Below are positions 44,531 through 56,638 of a DNA stretch of 64,000 nt, in pieces. Within the stretch, counting starts at the first letter, position 1, and each line of letters starts with the position of its first letter. The notes beneath the pieces are model-generated. The model was not told the DNA's origin. It saw only the letters and a program-made list of their open reading frames with translations, and searched no databases. The position numbers and the translations under genes are program-made. Source of the DNA: Paramarasmius palmivorus. Lineage: Eukaryota; Basidiomycota; Agaricomycetes; Agaricales; Marasmiaceae. The DNA lies in NCBI GenBank assembly GCA_037176845.1, contig JAYKXP010000014.1:310001-374000 (forward strand). The letters are read 5' to 3'.

Positions 44531-47500
44531 TCAACGAGGGGGCTTGAATTTCTTATTCGTATAGCCACTCGTGCCGTGTCCCATACCAAGTCTACGCTTC
44601 ACTCCGATCGTAGGCGCGGAAGCCACCCCAGATGAGGTTGCAGCAGTCATGGGTGCAGTTTGCGTTGAAGGTTTCTGTGTCGGCAAAGGAATCGGTGGCC
44701 CACTTGGCACTAATGAACAAGGGAGGGGTTTGGATGAAGCAAACGATCTAGGAGTCGAGGATGATTGTGACTGTGAAATAGAAGACTTGGCTTCCGGTCT
44801 TTGTCGGGATGATAGTAGACCGTTGGAGGCTGTTTGTAGTGGCGCTGGAGTAGATCCTGCCGACCATTCAGGAGCACCTTGGTAAGGGATAGCTTTTGCC
44901 TTTTGTGTGTAATCATGAGATTGCGGTGTCAACCGAACCGGGGGATTCAGGGACCTGTTCTGATTATTGGACTTGGGCATCTGAGTTGGAGAAGCTTTCG
45001 CGTAGACATGGACAGGCCCGCTTGCCTGTAGCATAATTTCGGGGGTTGAAGACCGGGAATCGCTCGAATTCGACCGATGACTTTCAGTACGCGACATGAA
45101 ACGATACAGATTTTGAGACGTCAAGGTAGGTTGTGTCGAGTGGACGCGGAGATTCCCGACAATGCTTGGTTCTGCGACTGGGCGTGAAAAACTGCCAAGT
45201 TTGCGTTTCGTTTGTTGGACATCTTCGGGCTGGAAAGACTGACTCGCACCCGAGTAAAACATATTCATGTCCTCTGCGTCGTGTGCAAATGCGGCAGGTG
45301 CGCCACATGAACTCGGAGATGAAGATATAAGCAAGGCGCTTGATGAGGTGAACCGTGTATCTGTGAACGATGAGCACGACGTTCAACAAACAAAGGCAAG
45401 TACGTACCGCGAACAAGGTCAGCGATCCTGTCTGGATTCTCGAGCCAGGTTGGTAGCGCGGCTTTCTCCTGTCGTTTCGCTGTTTTACTGATACTATAGG
45501 AAGGGTTCAGCAAGATAACGGCTTAGAATAGCATATACGCACTATTCGTCCACAGCTATCTGTACCAGCTCATCTGGGATGTCAGGTCTATCAAGCATCC
45601 CTGCAAAGATTGCACGTTCCTGCGCTGTAATCGCCGGAAGCTGTTCTGTAAATAATTTCTAGAACATCGTCAGTCTAGGTTCACACTGGAAGTCAAAATT
45701 TTGACGTACATCGTTCTTCAGAGTGACAGCCGAAATGAAAGTAGACAAATCTCGCGGTTTGGGGTCCCCTCCAATTTTCCTTGTTCTGGAATGGTAAATG
45801 TACAGGAGACATTGTGCGCGGGTGCAGGCAACATAAAGTAGTCGACTGGAGAGGCGATATGAGCGGTCAGATTCATTGATACTATCCATCAAAACATACC
45901 GTTCTTCTTCCTTGTCCTCGGAACGATAGAATGGGAAGGCCCCGTCTTCGACTGAACAACACAAATTCAGAATAAGATCAAGACAAGCACAAGGTAACAA
46001 TTGCCCTACCGGCAGGTATAATGACCACAGGCCATTCAAGGCCCTTCGCAGCGTGACAAGTAGAGATAGTAACTTTCTGTTCAAAAAACAGATTAGGCAT
46101 GTTCAAGCATCTGGAACAGAAGTGATCATCACATTCATGTCTTCCTCGCTGTTTTCATTATCTCCTTCAGAAGAAAGCATAGAAGCTTGCAAAAATAGAC
46201 GTAGAGGAGTGTCCCTGTAACCCGTTAACGCATGGATGGCCTGTCAAGATACTTTGACCTACGTATTCCCTTCTTCAGCAACATAATTGGAATTAATATC
46301 CGTGTCGAGATCACTGGCGAAGGTGACCAACTCCTGTACGTTTTCCCATCTACTCTCCCAATCTGGTTGCGTCTTCCTGAGATGCCCCTCGTAGTCAATG
46401 ACCTCGTACAAGTTACGAATCAGAACTGCTGAAGAGGCACCCTCCAAGCTGAATTTTCGGATGCTCCGGATGGCGCTGACGAAAGAAGAAAGCTTCCTTT
46501 TTACAGGAGGCTTGATATCTGGAGTCCTCCCGTCAATGATTTTCTCCGCGAGTTCTAGAGGAGATATCTTCTGCTTTTCGGCTTGTGCTAATAGTTCCTG
46601 TAACGTCTGATGCGCGGGGATCAGCCCAAGTTATGGCAGGCGATCGAAACCATGAAGCCAACAAACCTTATCTCCTACGCCCCGCGCGGGGACATTAACA
46701 ATCCTTGTGAACGCAGGTACAAAACTAGGGTTGTCTACAAGCTGAAGGTAGGCTAGAAGATCTTTCACCTTTTCACAATGGGTTAGTAACTTGCATGCGG
46801 CGTATGGGATCTCGGACTAACCTCCAAACGTTCAAAGAATTTGTGACCTTTCAGTACCCGGTTTGGTATGCCTTCTTTTTGTAAGGCACTCTCGATGGCT
46901 CGAGACAACGCGTTGAAGCGTACTGCTCAATACATTAGCGATCGCACATAAAAGCTCCCGAGAAGGTCCTTACGCAATACAACAAAGTCTCCAAATCCCA
47001 GAAGGCCCCCGGAATAGGCAATCACTCGCTTGATTTCTGCTGCAATGCCTGCTGCTTCTGCCTGCTCATGAAGAAACTCAAGGAGTACTGGAGTCGCACC
47101 CGATGGATGAGATGCATGAAGAGTTTTCTTTATCCGGTACTGGTCTATACTGAAACTTCAAAAACCGATACGCATATAATCAGCACCCTACTCACCTTGC
47201 TCCACAATGGAAAGACTAGCCTTCAGTATTGAAGACGTGGAACGATAGTTCTGTTCCAGGAGGATTTGGTGAGTGCCCGGAAAGTCTGGGATAGACGTAA
47301 GTGATTAGAGATGATAAACGTTTATCAAACTACCTTTCCGCATCTTTTCCAGGTTCCCGACTTCGGCGGACCTCCAGCCATATACTATGTAGGAAGGAGA
47401 TAAGCATGAAAGCATGAAAGGACTAGGCTGGGGCTTACTTGACTGATCTGGATCTCCGACTATCGAGACACAACGTGCGACGGCAATGGCTCGCATAAGT

Positions 47501-48456
47501 TCATACTGGGTTGTATTCGTGTCTTGACTAAACAAAGCAGTATGAGGCCTAGATTGCATAAATTAAAACCAGGGGTAACTACTCACAACTCGTCAACCAG
47601 AACGTGTTTGCACCAGGAAACAGCCCGCTTATGTTGCATGAACAATTTCAAGCCGTAAACCAGGAGATCATCGAAGTCGAGACTGTTACTTCGTCTTAAT
47701 TGCTTCTCGTACTCTTCGTAGACTGCTGCGACAACGAGGTCGATCTCATCGGAAATGGATCGAGTACCGGTGGCATTGGCGTGAATTCTTTCATGTACAA
47801 TGTCGCCATACTGTTTGGCCGACAGGGATTTAGCTTTAGCCTTTGAGATCATGGACTGGACAGTATGGTCTTTGAGAGTTATCTCCTTCTCGTCGAGCTT
47901 TCCTTTGTGGGCCTTTAGGAGGGTGCCGATGATTTTCTTGCTACATCATCGTCATCAGAACAGCACTGTGCTCAAGAAAGTCAGCACGCACCTTTCGTCA
48001 GCATCACATATTGTGAAGTTGTCCGCCAATCCAACCACAGTAGCATACTTTCGTAGAAAAAGCGCGCATAAAGCATGAAAGGTCCCCATTCTGACTTGTA
48101 TCATGTTGTCTTTTCCTATCAATTTTGCCAACCGCTGCTTCATCTCGTTGGCAGCTTTGTTCGTAAATGTTACAGCACATATCGATGCAGGCGAGAGTTT
48201 GTGGTGAAGAATTAGATGGGCGATACGGGAGGTGAGGACCTAAGGACGTACGTGAATTAGCAATCTTTAAATAAGAGGTTGTAAGACGATGCTCTTCTAC
48301 CTTGGTTTTTCCGCTCCCAGGACCTGCTAATATTTGAAGGGGTACGCTCGGCTGATGGGTAACGGCTGTATTCATGCACGTCAACAATACGAAGATGCAT
48401 ACTCAGTTGTTCCAACCTGATAGTTGAGCAGGGTTTAGCGAGGCGAGGTAGTTCAT
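44531..48456 (-). CDS. SRS2: UvrD/Rep-type DNA helicase, probable SRS2 orthologue
   Basis: Start at 48456 (MNYLASLNPAQLS, spliced to AVTHQPSVPLQILAGPGSGKTK, the Q-motif and Walker A). The superfamily 1A order is intact: ICAVTFTNKAANEM-type motif Ia, VRMGTFHALCALFLRKY, SLDFDDLLVYGLKLF, HVLVDEFQDTNTTQY (motif II), SIVGDPDQSIYGWRSAE (III), a QILLEQNYRSTSSIL-type motif IV, VTISTCHAAKGLEW-type motif V and LLYVACTRAQCLLYIY (VI). About 16 introns interrupt it. The C-terminal about 270 residues are disordered, Ser/Pro/Gln-rich and basic at the end (KKFKPPR). Srs2 strips Rad51 from single-stranded DNA and limits recombination at forks; its C-terminus binds PCNA-SUMO in yeast. UvrD-like DNA repair is the safe call; orthology to SRS2 is inferred from length and domain layout. 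Confidence 0.82.
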
Positions 48457-49152
48457 GACAGTAGTACGAGGGAATTTGTGACTTCAAGGAGAGTCGCAAG
48501 CATGTAGTGTTGACGGGGTTTGGAGACGAGGCAGTAGTCGCGGTGGTTGAAGCTTGAAGAAGTGTGTCATTCGAATTTCGGACGCGTCAAACTGCGGTAA
48601 CGTGACTCGGAGCCACGTGTGACTGGTCTACTATCGAGCGGCTCTAGACTGTAAATCCAAAGTAGATCTGGCTCGAGTCTGAGTCGCCTATGAGCTTCAC
48701 AGACCTGATAGGATTTTGAGAGTCCAGGTACAGTGTAGAGTTTCATAATGATTGAACGGTGCTGAGAAGGTATTTGTTACTAGCGGAGGGAGGATAGTTA
48801 TTAGTATGCTCAGAGGAAATTGAAACGAACAGAGTCGTGATATAAATTATGTAGATCGACAACATGTCACATATGCTAAAGTATCTTTAGCGTAATACAG
48901 CAGTAAAATGTGGTAAAGCAAGAAAAAGTACGGGAATGCAAGCGGAGAATCTGCAGGACTGGGAGAAGATAACTTGTACCAGCCCTCCAGTATCCCTCGT
49001 TCAGGACTATGTCCATATAACAACAATTTGACTGAGGCTCAGTAATGCCTCGCATAACTATATATCAATCGTTGCAAGTTAACGGTACCCTTCGCCCTAA
49101 TTTCAGGTTATCTTATCCAGGCTCACGAACACGGTGATGACGCACCTATATC
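48457..49152. other. Intergenic, no gene seen
   Basis: About 700 bp between the SRS2 start and the 3' end of the helical-bundle gene. An E-box (CACGTG) lies near 48615. AT-rich around 48840-48910. No coding frame of note. Confidence 0.4.
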
Positions 49153-50098
49153 TCAACGATGTGACGTATAGCTCGTGTTATACACGTTTCTAGAGTTGGT
49201 GTTTGTAGTATTGCTTTCCCTCGTAGTGTTGTTCTGATCCCCCACGACGTTGTTGAACCTAATGTTACCGGAAAAAGTACTCGAGGTGAACCCAGGGAAA
49301 GCCACCTGTAGGCTACCACTGGCCGTTCCTGGGATTGGTCGAGAGGAAGCGCCATCGTCGCCAGCTCGTTGACCTTGCTCCATTTGACCATCAGCAATGC
49401 GCTTCACCGTTTCATGAATGCTAATGTCTGACTGAAGCTGTTTTGTGACAATAAGCATCATGGTGACGGGAGAAAGAAAATGCCAGTACCCCGAAAAGGG
49501 CTAGAGAATGGTTCAGACGTTCTCGGTACTCTTGAATTTTTCCGAAATCCGACTTATTTGTTAAAAACCTCATGATTCTGTTTCTTTTCGCCTGCTTCCC
49601 AGCGAATTCAATGATTGTCTTCAAAGTCCTGAGAGTGTGTCGTGAGAAAAGTGAATAGTGAATAGCAAACGGGGGTTGTATACAGCTTACTGCCGGAGTT
49701 GCTTTAAATGGTCTTCCAATTCAGCCGACAGTGGTTGGCCATCCTTCATAAGTCCTCCGCAAGTGGTACCAATAGCAAATACCAGGTCGCAACAATCGGC
49801 AGCAAGTTGTTTGAAACCCTCCTTATTGGAACGGCATGTCTGTTGAAGCAGAAAATCAGACGAGTAATGGCATACTTTATTTGTTACATACCTGGAATGC
49901 ATCGACGACAAGTAGTGCCAGAGAAGAAACCTCAGATAGGTAGGGTACAGGCGTAAAGCGGGCTGCATCTTTCAGTGCTTCCAGGACCATGATGGACAAC
50001 CCTGACGCAGCTGCAAAAGCTTCCTCCGACTTCGAAAGACCCTGAGAGCCGTCCTGGTTCTCTTTGGTTTCTGCGGTTGTCTGGCGTCCTGAGCCCAT
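49153..50098 (-). CDS. MLKL/Cbl-N-like helical-bundle protein with C-terminal RHIM-like amyloid motif (candidate cell-death executor)
   Basis: Four exons join exactly (50098-49892, 49839-49691, 49628-49490, 49437-49153): 780 nt, 259 residues. Residues about 30-170 form a helical domain: FAAASGLSIMVLEALKDAARF, TPVPYLSEVSSLALLVVDAFQ, NKEGFKQLAADCCDLVFAIG, SAELEDHLKQLRQTLKTIIEFAGKQAKRN, KIQEYRERLNHSLALFG. This pattern is widespread in Agaricomycetes, where it heads NACHT and kinase proteins and is described as an MLKL-like or Cbl N-terminal-like four-helix domain. A short linker leads to a Gly/Asn/Thr-rich tail (222-259) with core GNIRFNNVVGDQNN and many NT/NS pairs. A helical executor domain plus a terminal amyloid-forming motif is the layout of fungal HET-S and HELLP proteins. 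Domain type is from pattern recognition; the function is inference. Confidence 0.75.
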
Positions 50099-50985
50099 AG
50101 GAAGAACAGACAAGTGGAAGAGTGAGGGTTCGAGTCAGAGACCTCGTGTTTCACGATTGCGTAGCCTATTAGTACGGGTTGCTTCGATTAGATTTAGTTC
50201 AAGTTGGTCTAATGTTCGTTGGATGGTTATTGTGAGGAGGCAATGTGTAGAGGAAGGGTGGTTCTGAAGCTATACGTTCGCATGAACCAGCCAAGCCAAC
50301 TGAGTGTAATATGATGGTTTGGAAAGGGTTTATGGTAAAATTTGCATCTGGTGTACGATCGATATCAGGACCACCTCCGAATCGTTTCGCGCCATGTTCC
50401 AATAACTGTTGGAAGATACCTCCAGGATACTCCCTCCAGTCGAGTCCTTCAGTACAGAAATTCAACTGAGTTTCTTCTCTTCCGAACCCAACAGGCGAAG
50501 GAAATTAATATCCAACTGGCGGTGTCCGTGCAATTTTACGTGAGTAGAGCCCGCTTGGTCTAGGCTCCGGTGATGGTCGATGCATGTACAGACGGTATGT
50601 GAGTGTGTCCGGTAGTAGAGTGAGCGTCTGGCTGCATGGGTAGGTTGTTGTTTCAAGAGATATAGATCGTTGGTCGTTGTGGATTTTGAAAGGTATATAT
50701 GTTCGGACGACTCGGAGGTCCCAAATTTGGAAGTTCTGTCTCGGCCTGTTTGGGTGTTTCGAGCTTGGCAAGCTTGTCTTCTTTCGACTTGTCCGAAATA
50801 GAATCTGCTTACTGCCTTTAGACGGCCGTGAGGCGTCCAAAGCCTTCTCTAGGACCAGCAAGGTTCCAGAACCTGCTTTCGTGGTACTAGCTCTGCTCAA
50901 TAATCAGAACTGACTATTGCAAGATCGTAAACCGTCTTGAAAGTCATACAAGCCTACTACAAATATCAAAACAGGGAAAACATGC
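50099..50985. other. Intergenic with unassigned coding-like stretches
   Basis: About 890 bp between the sugar transporter 3' end and the helical-bundle gene. The minus strand holds two open frames, about 50898-50505 and 50465-50199. The second reads like real protein (see separate entry). The promoter of the helical-bundle gene must lie here. Confidence 0.4.
50199..50465 (-). CDS. Open frame of unknown function upstream of the helical-bundle gene
   Basis: Eighty-eight codons with a balanced, protein-like composition (GLDWREYPGGIFQQLLEHGA, KRFGGGPDIDRTPDANF). The frame begins at a TTG, so a true start or an upstream exon is needed. I recognise no family. It ends 100 bp before the start of the helical-bundle gene on the same strand, so it might be an extra exon of a longer protein, a relic, or chance. 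Confidence 0.25.
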   Translation of the reverse strand: MNFCTEGLDWREYPGGIFQQLLEHGAKRFGGGPDIDRTPDANFTINPFQTIILHSVGLAGSCERIASEPPFLYTLPPHNNHPTNIRPT

Positions 50986-53734
50986 CTACATTTTCTCTTT
51001 CACGTCCTCGACCTGTTCTTCGTCAATCTTACTATGCTCAGAAACAATTAATCCTAGTCGTGTGTGGATGGCATCGAGTCTGTTCTGATCTTCTTTTGCT
51101 AGACCAGTCGATTGACCAAAGACTTCCTCCATCTCTTCGAGAGTGACACCTTTGGTTTCCGGAACCTAGTATATGACCGTCAAAAACAACTAACCGGAAC
51201 CAGCTTGAGTGGGCGCTTACAAAGAACATGATAAAAAGTCCTCCCAACAAAGAAAACACCTATAGAGGAAGTCAACATAACTCTGACCTCAAGCTCTAAC
51301 CTAAACGCACTCCGAAGAAGATGAAAGTTCCGAAAGTAATATGCTTGATCATCGCTGGAGTTACTTGACCGACTTGTTAAGGGTCAATATTAGTTAGCAT
51401 CTGAAGAAGGCGACAATACTCACCAATGAAGTTGTTCATCTAGTACTCGAGATCAGCTTACTGCCGCACCGATGTAAACTAATGCCACTCACCCAGTTGG
51501 AAGATGCTGCGATAGATATACCTTTACCTCGTACGCTCAAGGGGAAGATCTCGGCGATGATGATCCAAGCACAGGGTCCCCAACTATAACCAAAGCCTAG
51601 TTTAAGTGTGAACGATGCAAGGTTCCTCACAACAAATGGCAACCTCGCTCACCGATAGCGAATATCCATACGAGAGCACAAGCAGCCCATCCAGCGGCTA
51701 TCACATGGTCAGACTCTGAATAAGTTTGTTTGGGTAGTCAGCTGGTCATCACTCACCAACATGGCTGTGAAAACGAATAGGTCAACAATAGGGATTTCAC
51801 AGAAACTGATTTCCCCTCACCTTTCCCATGAGCCGTTAAACAATCCGCTTAGTACTGCAACGATGAGATGGCACCTTATGCAAGGGTCAACAATGCGTGC
51901 AGCAAACTCTAGTCAATGAAGACCCACGCTGCCATTAGGAACGCTCCGGAGATTAAAACTGGCTTTCGTCCCAGTTGATCGACCCAGATCACTGCTGGTA
52001 TTGTGGCCAAGAACATGCTGTGGGTGGCCAGTTGGTCAGCCTCTGGCAGAGTATAGGTCAACGCAAATTGCTACGTACGCAACTCCTACAACACCGGTGG
52101 CCAAAAGGGAATTGGTGTTTCCTACTAGACCGAGCTCTTGGAATATAGACGGTGCATAATAGAGAATGGCGTTGACTCCGGTCCATTGCTGGAAAAACAT
52201 GGTCCTAGGGCACAGACGTGCTCGTTTTAGATGGCGCTCCGTGAGGCATTCATTACTTACAAGCTGCCCACGGCGACTCTCCAGAAGAGGCTCCTGTTGC
52301 TGAGCAGACTGGTATACTCGTGAACACCGAGCTTAAAGTTAGAAGCAAATGATCCGTCTTGGAATTGGGGGAAGCGAGCTTCAGAGGTCTCCTTTTCAAA
52401 CAGATACTGGGCCTTGATCTCCCTATACGTGGCATTAGCATCGTGGAACGACAAGTACGCTGCAAAACTGACAAAAATTCAATCTGAACCAACTCATTAT
52501 CGGCTGGAAGCTGGCGAGCTCTAGAAAGGACTGCCAAAGCCTCGTCCTCGCGCCCTTGATTGATCAGCCACCTAAAAGAGATATTCATCACAACGCCCGC
52601 AATCATTAAAATGATCTCACCTAGGCGAGAATGGCATGAAGAGGATACCGGCGCCGAGAATGATAGCTGGCACCAGTTGAAGGGCGAGGGGAATCCTCCA
52701 TGCAGCTTCGTGCTGGCCTTCATCGGGACCTCCGATGAAATTTGTACCGTAATCAATCCAGAAAGACACCATAATTCCGAATGTGATGGCGAGCTGTTGT
52801 AGGGCAACCAAGCTTCCTCGCACTTCAGGGGGAGCAAGCTGGGACAGTGTTAGCCTTTTGCCACAACGAGAGGAACTAAGACCTACTTCGGCATTGTAGA
52901 GAGGGACACACATACTCAGAGAACCAACACCAAGACCTGTTACAAAACGACCCGCATATATCGAATCCGGACCTTTAGCAGCAGTCTGGACTATAACACC
53001 GACACAGAATACCACGACAGCTGTGAAGATTGTGTACTTCCGTGAAAGCTTATCGGCCAAGTAACCTTTCGTGCAGTGATTAGGACGAGAAAACTATGTC
53101 CAATAATGCTGCTTACCAGTAACTAGCACTCCAAACCATGCTCCCAGTTCGAGAATAGCTACAAGCCAGCCCTTGGTGCCTTCATTCACCACAACATCTC
53201 CCATTCTAGACAAGAATTAGCAGGGTTTCGCTTCAACAGTCCTGAAGTAACTTGCCTGTTCTTGAACGATGTCATTCTACAATGAAGACATAAAAGATGA
53301 GCACGGAGAATTGCTCGTCATTGTGCGAATATCATACCCGAGCACACCAGAAAAAACGCCCTGAAAGCGAGATCATTTAGTACGGAAGAAGCAGCGCAAA
53401 GACTCGAACTCGCCTGATTATAACCTTCACAGGGGTTTAACTCAATCAAAGTCAAAGATGCAGATCGAAGAGGACAAACCATAAAGTCTGCAATGCGATG
53501 GGTGATGAGAAGGCCACGGCGACTATCTTATACGTGTACTCACAATCCCCCCAAGGATGCAAACACGGCTATGGCAAAAACTCTCCGATTCCTAACCAAC
53601 CCGGCCTATAGCACACAACGCAAAGCGTCAACAGGGAATCATCAAAAAACATGGTTACAACGTACCCATCCTGCTTCACCAGCCAAAGCTTTGCGGCGGT
53701 TAGTGGTAAGAGCTCCTGAAGCAATAGGTGCCAT
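50986..53734 (-). CDS. MFS sugar transporter with microexons and GC-AG introns
   Basis: Start at 53734 (MAPIASGALTTNRRKAL), stop at 50986 (VEDVKEKM). Sugar-porter signatures are GGLLYGYNQGVFSGVL, YLADKLSRKYTIF, GRFVTGLGVGSLSMCVPLYNAE, APPEVRGSL, FMPFSPRWLINQGREDEA, FFQQWTGVNAILYYAP, VDQLGRKPVLISG and a C-terminal PETKGVTLEEMEEVFG. Twelve helices are expected. The N-terminal exons are extreme: GGATT joins to an 8-nt exon (53480-53487) and then an 11-nt exon (53414-53424) that ends at a GC donor (GCGAGT), followed by a 23-nt exon, a 21-nt exon ending at a second GC donor (GCAAGT), and the main exons. The spliced order matches the family, so the tiny exons are well supported. Probable hexose or related sugar uptake in the plasma membrane; exact substrate unknown. 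Confidence 0.88.
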
Positions 53735-53796
53735 AGTGCGCTGAAAGAGAGCAACAGATTCTAGATAACATTGGTTGAGTTTATATCGAGTTCGCT

Positions 53797-54006
53797 ATGT
53801 CAGCTGGTACTCGGCAAGGGGACGAAAAAATTGATGGAGAAGCATGCGATGGCGTTATTTTCCTCCATATAGAGAAACATTTCAATCAGTCCGGATTTCG
53901 ACGGGACGCCTGCGGGAGGTTGATCCTTGAATTCGCCGATGGGTGGGCAGTAGTGACCGAACAAAACGGGGAAGTATTTTCAGAATCAGATAGACCTCCA
54001 GCATAA
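53797..54006 (+). CDS. Small open frame, no family
   Basis: Sixty-nine codons from ATG 53797 (MSAGTRQGDEKIDGEACDG) including VIFLHIEKHFNQ and LILEFADGWAVVTEQ. It is acidic, protein-like, and lies between the divergent sugar transporter start and the MPP10 3' end. No splice partner seen; may be real or chance. Confidence 0.25.
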   Translation: MSAGTRQGDEKIDGEACDGVIFLHIEKHFNQSGFRRDACGRLILEFADGWAVVTEQNGEVFSESDRPPA

Positions 54007-54128
54007 ACATAACGTGGAAATGTTCCTGGACACGAGCCTACCTAAATCATCCACGAGAAGACTCTCGAATTCAGTGGCGGGAGGCGGGGTATCAAGAGGA
54101 TAAATTCGAAGCGTACTTCATACCACAA

Positions 54129-56638
54129 TCATGATTTCGCCTTTTTGCTCTTTCCCAATATATCCTTTGATTTCTTTCCCACCACGGTGACACCCTTCCC
54201 GCTCTTCACCACGCTCTTCAAGGCCTCCTCCTTCTGCTTCTTTACAGACCCTGCCTTCTTTGACTTTGCATACTTATCAACACTCGTTTCCAGTGCGTCA
54301 CGTCTTTTCTTTTTGGCCTTCCTCTCTTTCCTACGCAGAGCTTGCTTTTCAGCAGGTGTCATTTCGCTCTTTGCGCGGAGGTCAGCCGTTGCAGGGGTGA
54401 ACACTTCTTCCGGAGCCAACATGGTCGAAACAGATTTAGTGGTAGGCAGTGCTGACTCCATTGACGCAGTTGATACATCTGAAACCGTAGAAATAGTGGC
54501 CTTGGGCTGTTAATAGAACATGACGATTAGTACAAAGATGAACAAGATGTCCCGGATTAGAACCGACCTGTTTCGGCGTATAGTGCGCGTTACACAATGC
54601 ATCTAGCTTGTGGCAGATGCCTTCCCATAGCTTCTCTATCTCTTCATGTTCCTTTTGGAGTTTTCCGTCCCGATCTTCGCCAGGTACGCCACCCGTTTGA
54701 GCAGCGACATACTCGTCTTCATAGATCTGAGCTAGAGATTGTTTGGACTTTTGGTCATTGAGCTCGAAGAGCCGTGATGGCAAGAATGGTTTATCCTCAA
54801 GGGGTCGTATGCGGACAACGTCGTCAAAACGCCCTTCTCGGATCCTGGCTTTGATACGTTCCTCCAAGTTCTGGACCACTTCTTCAGTGATTACCGGCAC
54901 CGGTTTCTGTACGCGCTCGAACTCGAGATCCTCCTCGAGAAGTGAATTCTGAGGCCGTGCACGAGAATCGGCTTCACCCATGAGCATCCAGTCCTTTTGA
55001 GCGACATTCTCCTGCTCAAGTTCTGATATCTGCTCTGTGAGCGCCGCCATACGCCTTTCGTGTGTCGACATATCTAAAGGAGAGTTCAGAAAGAGTTGAA
55101 GTGAAACAAAGACTATGGTACCTTTCTGAACCTCCGATTCATCCTCAGCGAAGAGGTCATCCTTCAGTCTCTCGATGGTGTCTCTGGGATTATCCTCGGT
55201 TTCGTCGTCCTCTCCCATGCTTATATCCTCATCTCCGTCGTCATCCTGATCGTCGACACCACCCCAGCCTTCCTCGTCGGCATCGTCCATCTCTTCCCCA
55301 AAGTCGTCACCTTCCTCCCAGCCGTCAGACTCGCCAAATTCAGCAAACTCCTCGTCATCGTCGTCGTCGTCGTCGTCGTTCATATACATTTGTGCAGTAG
55401 GACGACTCTTTCCCTTTGCTTTAATTTTCTTCACCCGCACTTCATCGTGGAAACGAACAGAGCCTGCTTTCTTCGGAGACTCAGGTTTCTTTGGGCCAGC
55501 TTTTTTGGTTTTAGAAGGCGCCTTGAAGAAATCTTTGTAATAAAGATCTGGAAATTGTTAGTTTGAATTGTACTGCCTTAAAAATGTGCCAGAGCTTACT
55601 GCTAGCATCATTCTCCAAGTCATCCTCTTCAAACACCTCTACGTCGCCGACGGGAGCGAATAAATCGACGGAACCTTCCTCATCCGAACTTTCTTCGTCT
55701 TCGTCCAATCGCCCAGAGGACGATTTTCTAGCTTCTGAGCGCTCCGTCTCAGCATTGAACGCGTCCAAATCGAAGAAGCCGTCGTTTAGCTCGTCGTGAG
55801 CAGCAGATTTGGGCTTTGATTTTTTCTGAGCACGCGAAACAATGTCCCACAGCGTCGCTGGCTCTTCTTCTTCGTCGGAGTCAGAGACGGAGTCGTTCAG
55901 AGCGATACCCTCATCTTCTTCCTCTTCTTCGTCCTCTTCGTCTTCATCACCTTCATCAAATTCCTCTTCGTCATCCTCGTCGTCATCTTCGTCTCCAGCT
56001 TCATGCTGTAAAAGTTCTGCCAAAGACTCATCGAGACCGAGTTCCTCGAAATCAACGTCTTCCCCGTTCCGCAGCCGTTCTAATGCTTCAGCTAACCGCT
56101 CATCCATCCCTTCGTCTGCGTCTTCATCTTCACTGTCATCTTCATCGTCCTCTTCTCCACCCTTGTCTTCTAAATCATCTGGTGTTTCTGTCTCCAGTAT
56201 GAAATCGAGGATACTGCAGATGTTTTTGGCTCTGAGCTCTAGCTGAGACCAAACCTGATCTTCTGCCATGCCATCGACGAATAGAGAGCTTAGAGGTGTT
56301 GTCTCGAATTTGACCTTGGGAGCAGGAGGACTGGGACTTCGTTTTCGTTTCCGTGTCTGCGAGCGCGTCTGGGGTGCATGTGAAGGAGTTAATGAACTCA
56401 AGAAGCCTTCCAAGTGTGACTTTGCGTCGTTCTCTGACTGAACGGCTATTGGATGATATTAGAATCAATATCGAGAAAGAACGAAGGGCTTACAGAGGTC
56501 AAAGATGAATTTTGTTGCCTTTAGCGCTGCATCTTGTAATTCGGTGCTTCCAGTCGCGAGAACTTCAGGCCTATTATCAACAAGCTGAGAGACTTGAGAT
56601 AGCTCAGTTACTGAGATTTCTTGGGTCTCTGTCGACAT
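54129..56638 (-). CDS. MPP10: U3 small nucleolar ribonucleoprotein MPP10
   Basis: Start at 56638 (MSTETQEISVTELSQVSQLVDNRPEVLA), stop at 54129. Family features are the N-terminal helical region, KVKFETTPLSSLFVDGMAEDQVWSQLELRAKNI, long acidic runs of Asp/Glu (55.2-56.2 kb), a WDI-like motif (ATLWDIVSRAQKK), YYKDFFKAP, MYMNDDD, the Mpp10 block around DWMLMGEADSRARPQNSLLEEDLEFERVQKPVPVITEE, LEERIKARIREGRFDDVVR, SKQSLAQIYEDEYV, and a Lys-rich C-terminus (KKSKDILGKSKKAKS). MPP10 binds Imp3 and Imp4 and is needed for early 18S rRNA processing in the nucleolus. A handful of short introns. Start is supported by the conserved first residues. Confidence 0.92.
55358..55378. repeat. (TCG)7 microsatellite in the MPP10 acidic tract
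   Basis: Seven perfect TCG units on the plus strand encode an Asp run in MPP10. Such tracts vary in length between strains. Confidence 0.8.

Noticed and set aside
55842..56246. Plus-strand poly-Ser protein
   Set aside because: It is the antisense reading of the Asp/Glu tracts of MPP10.
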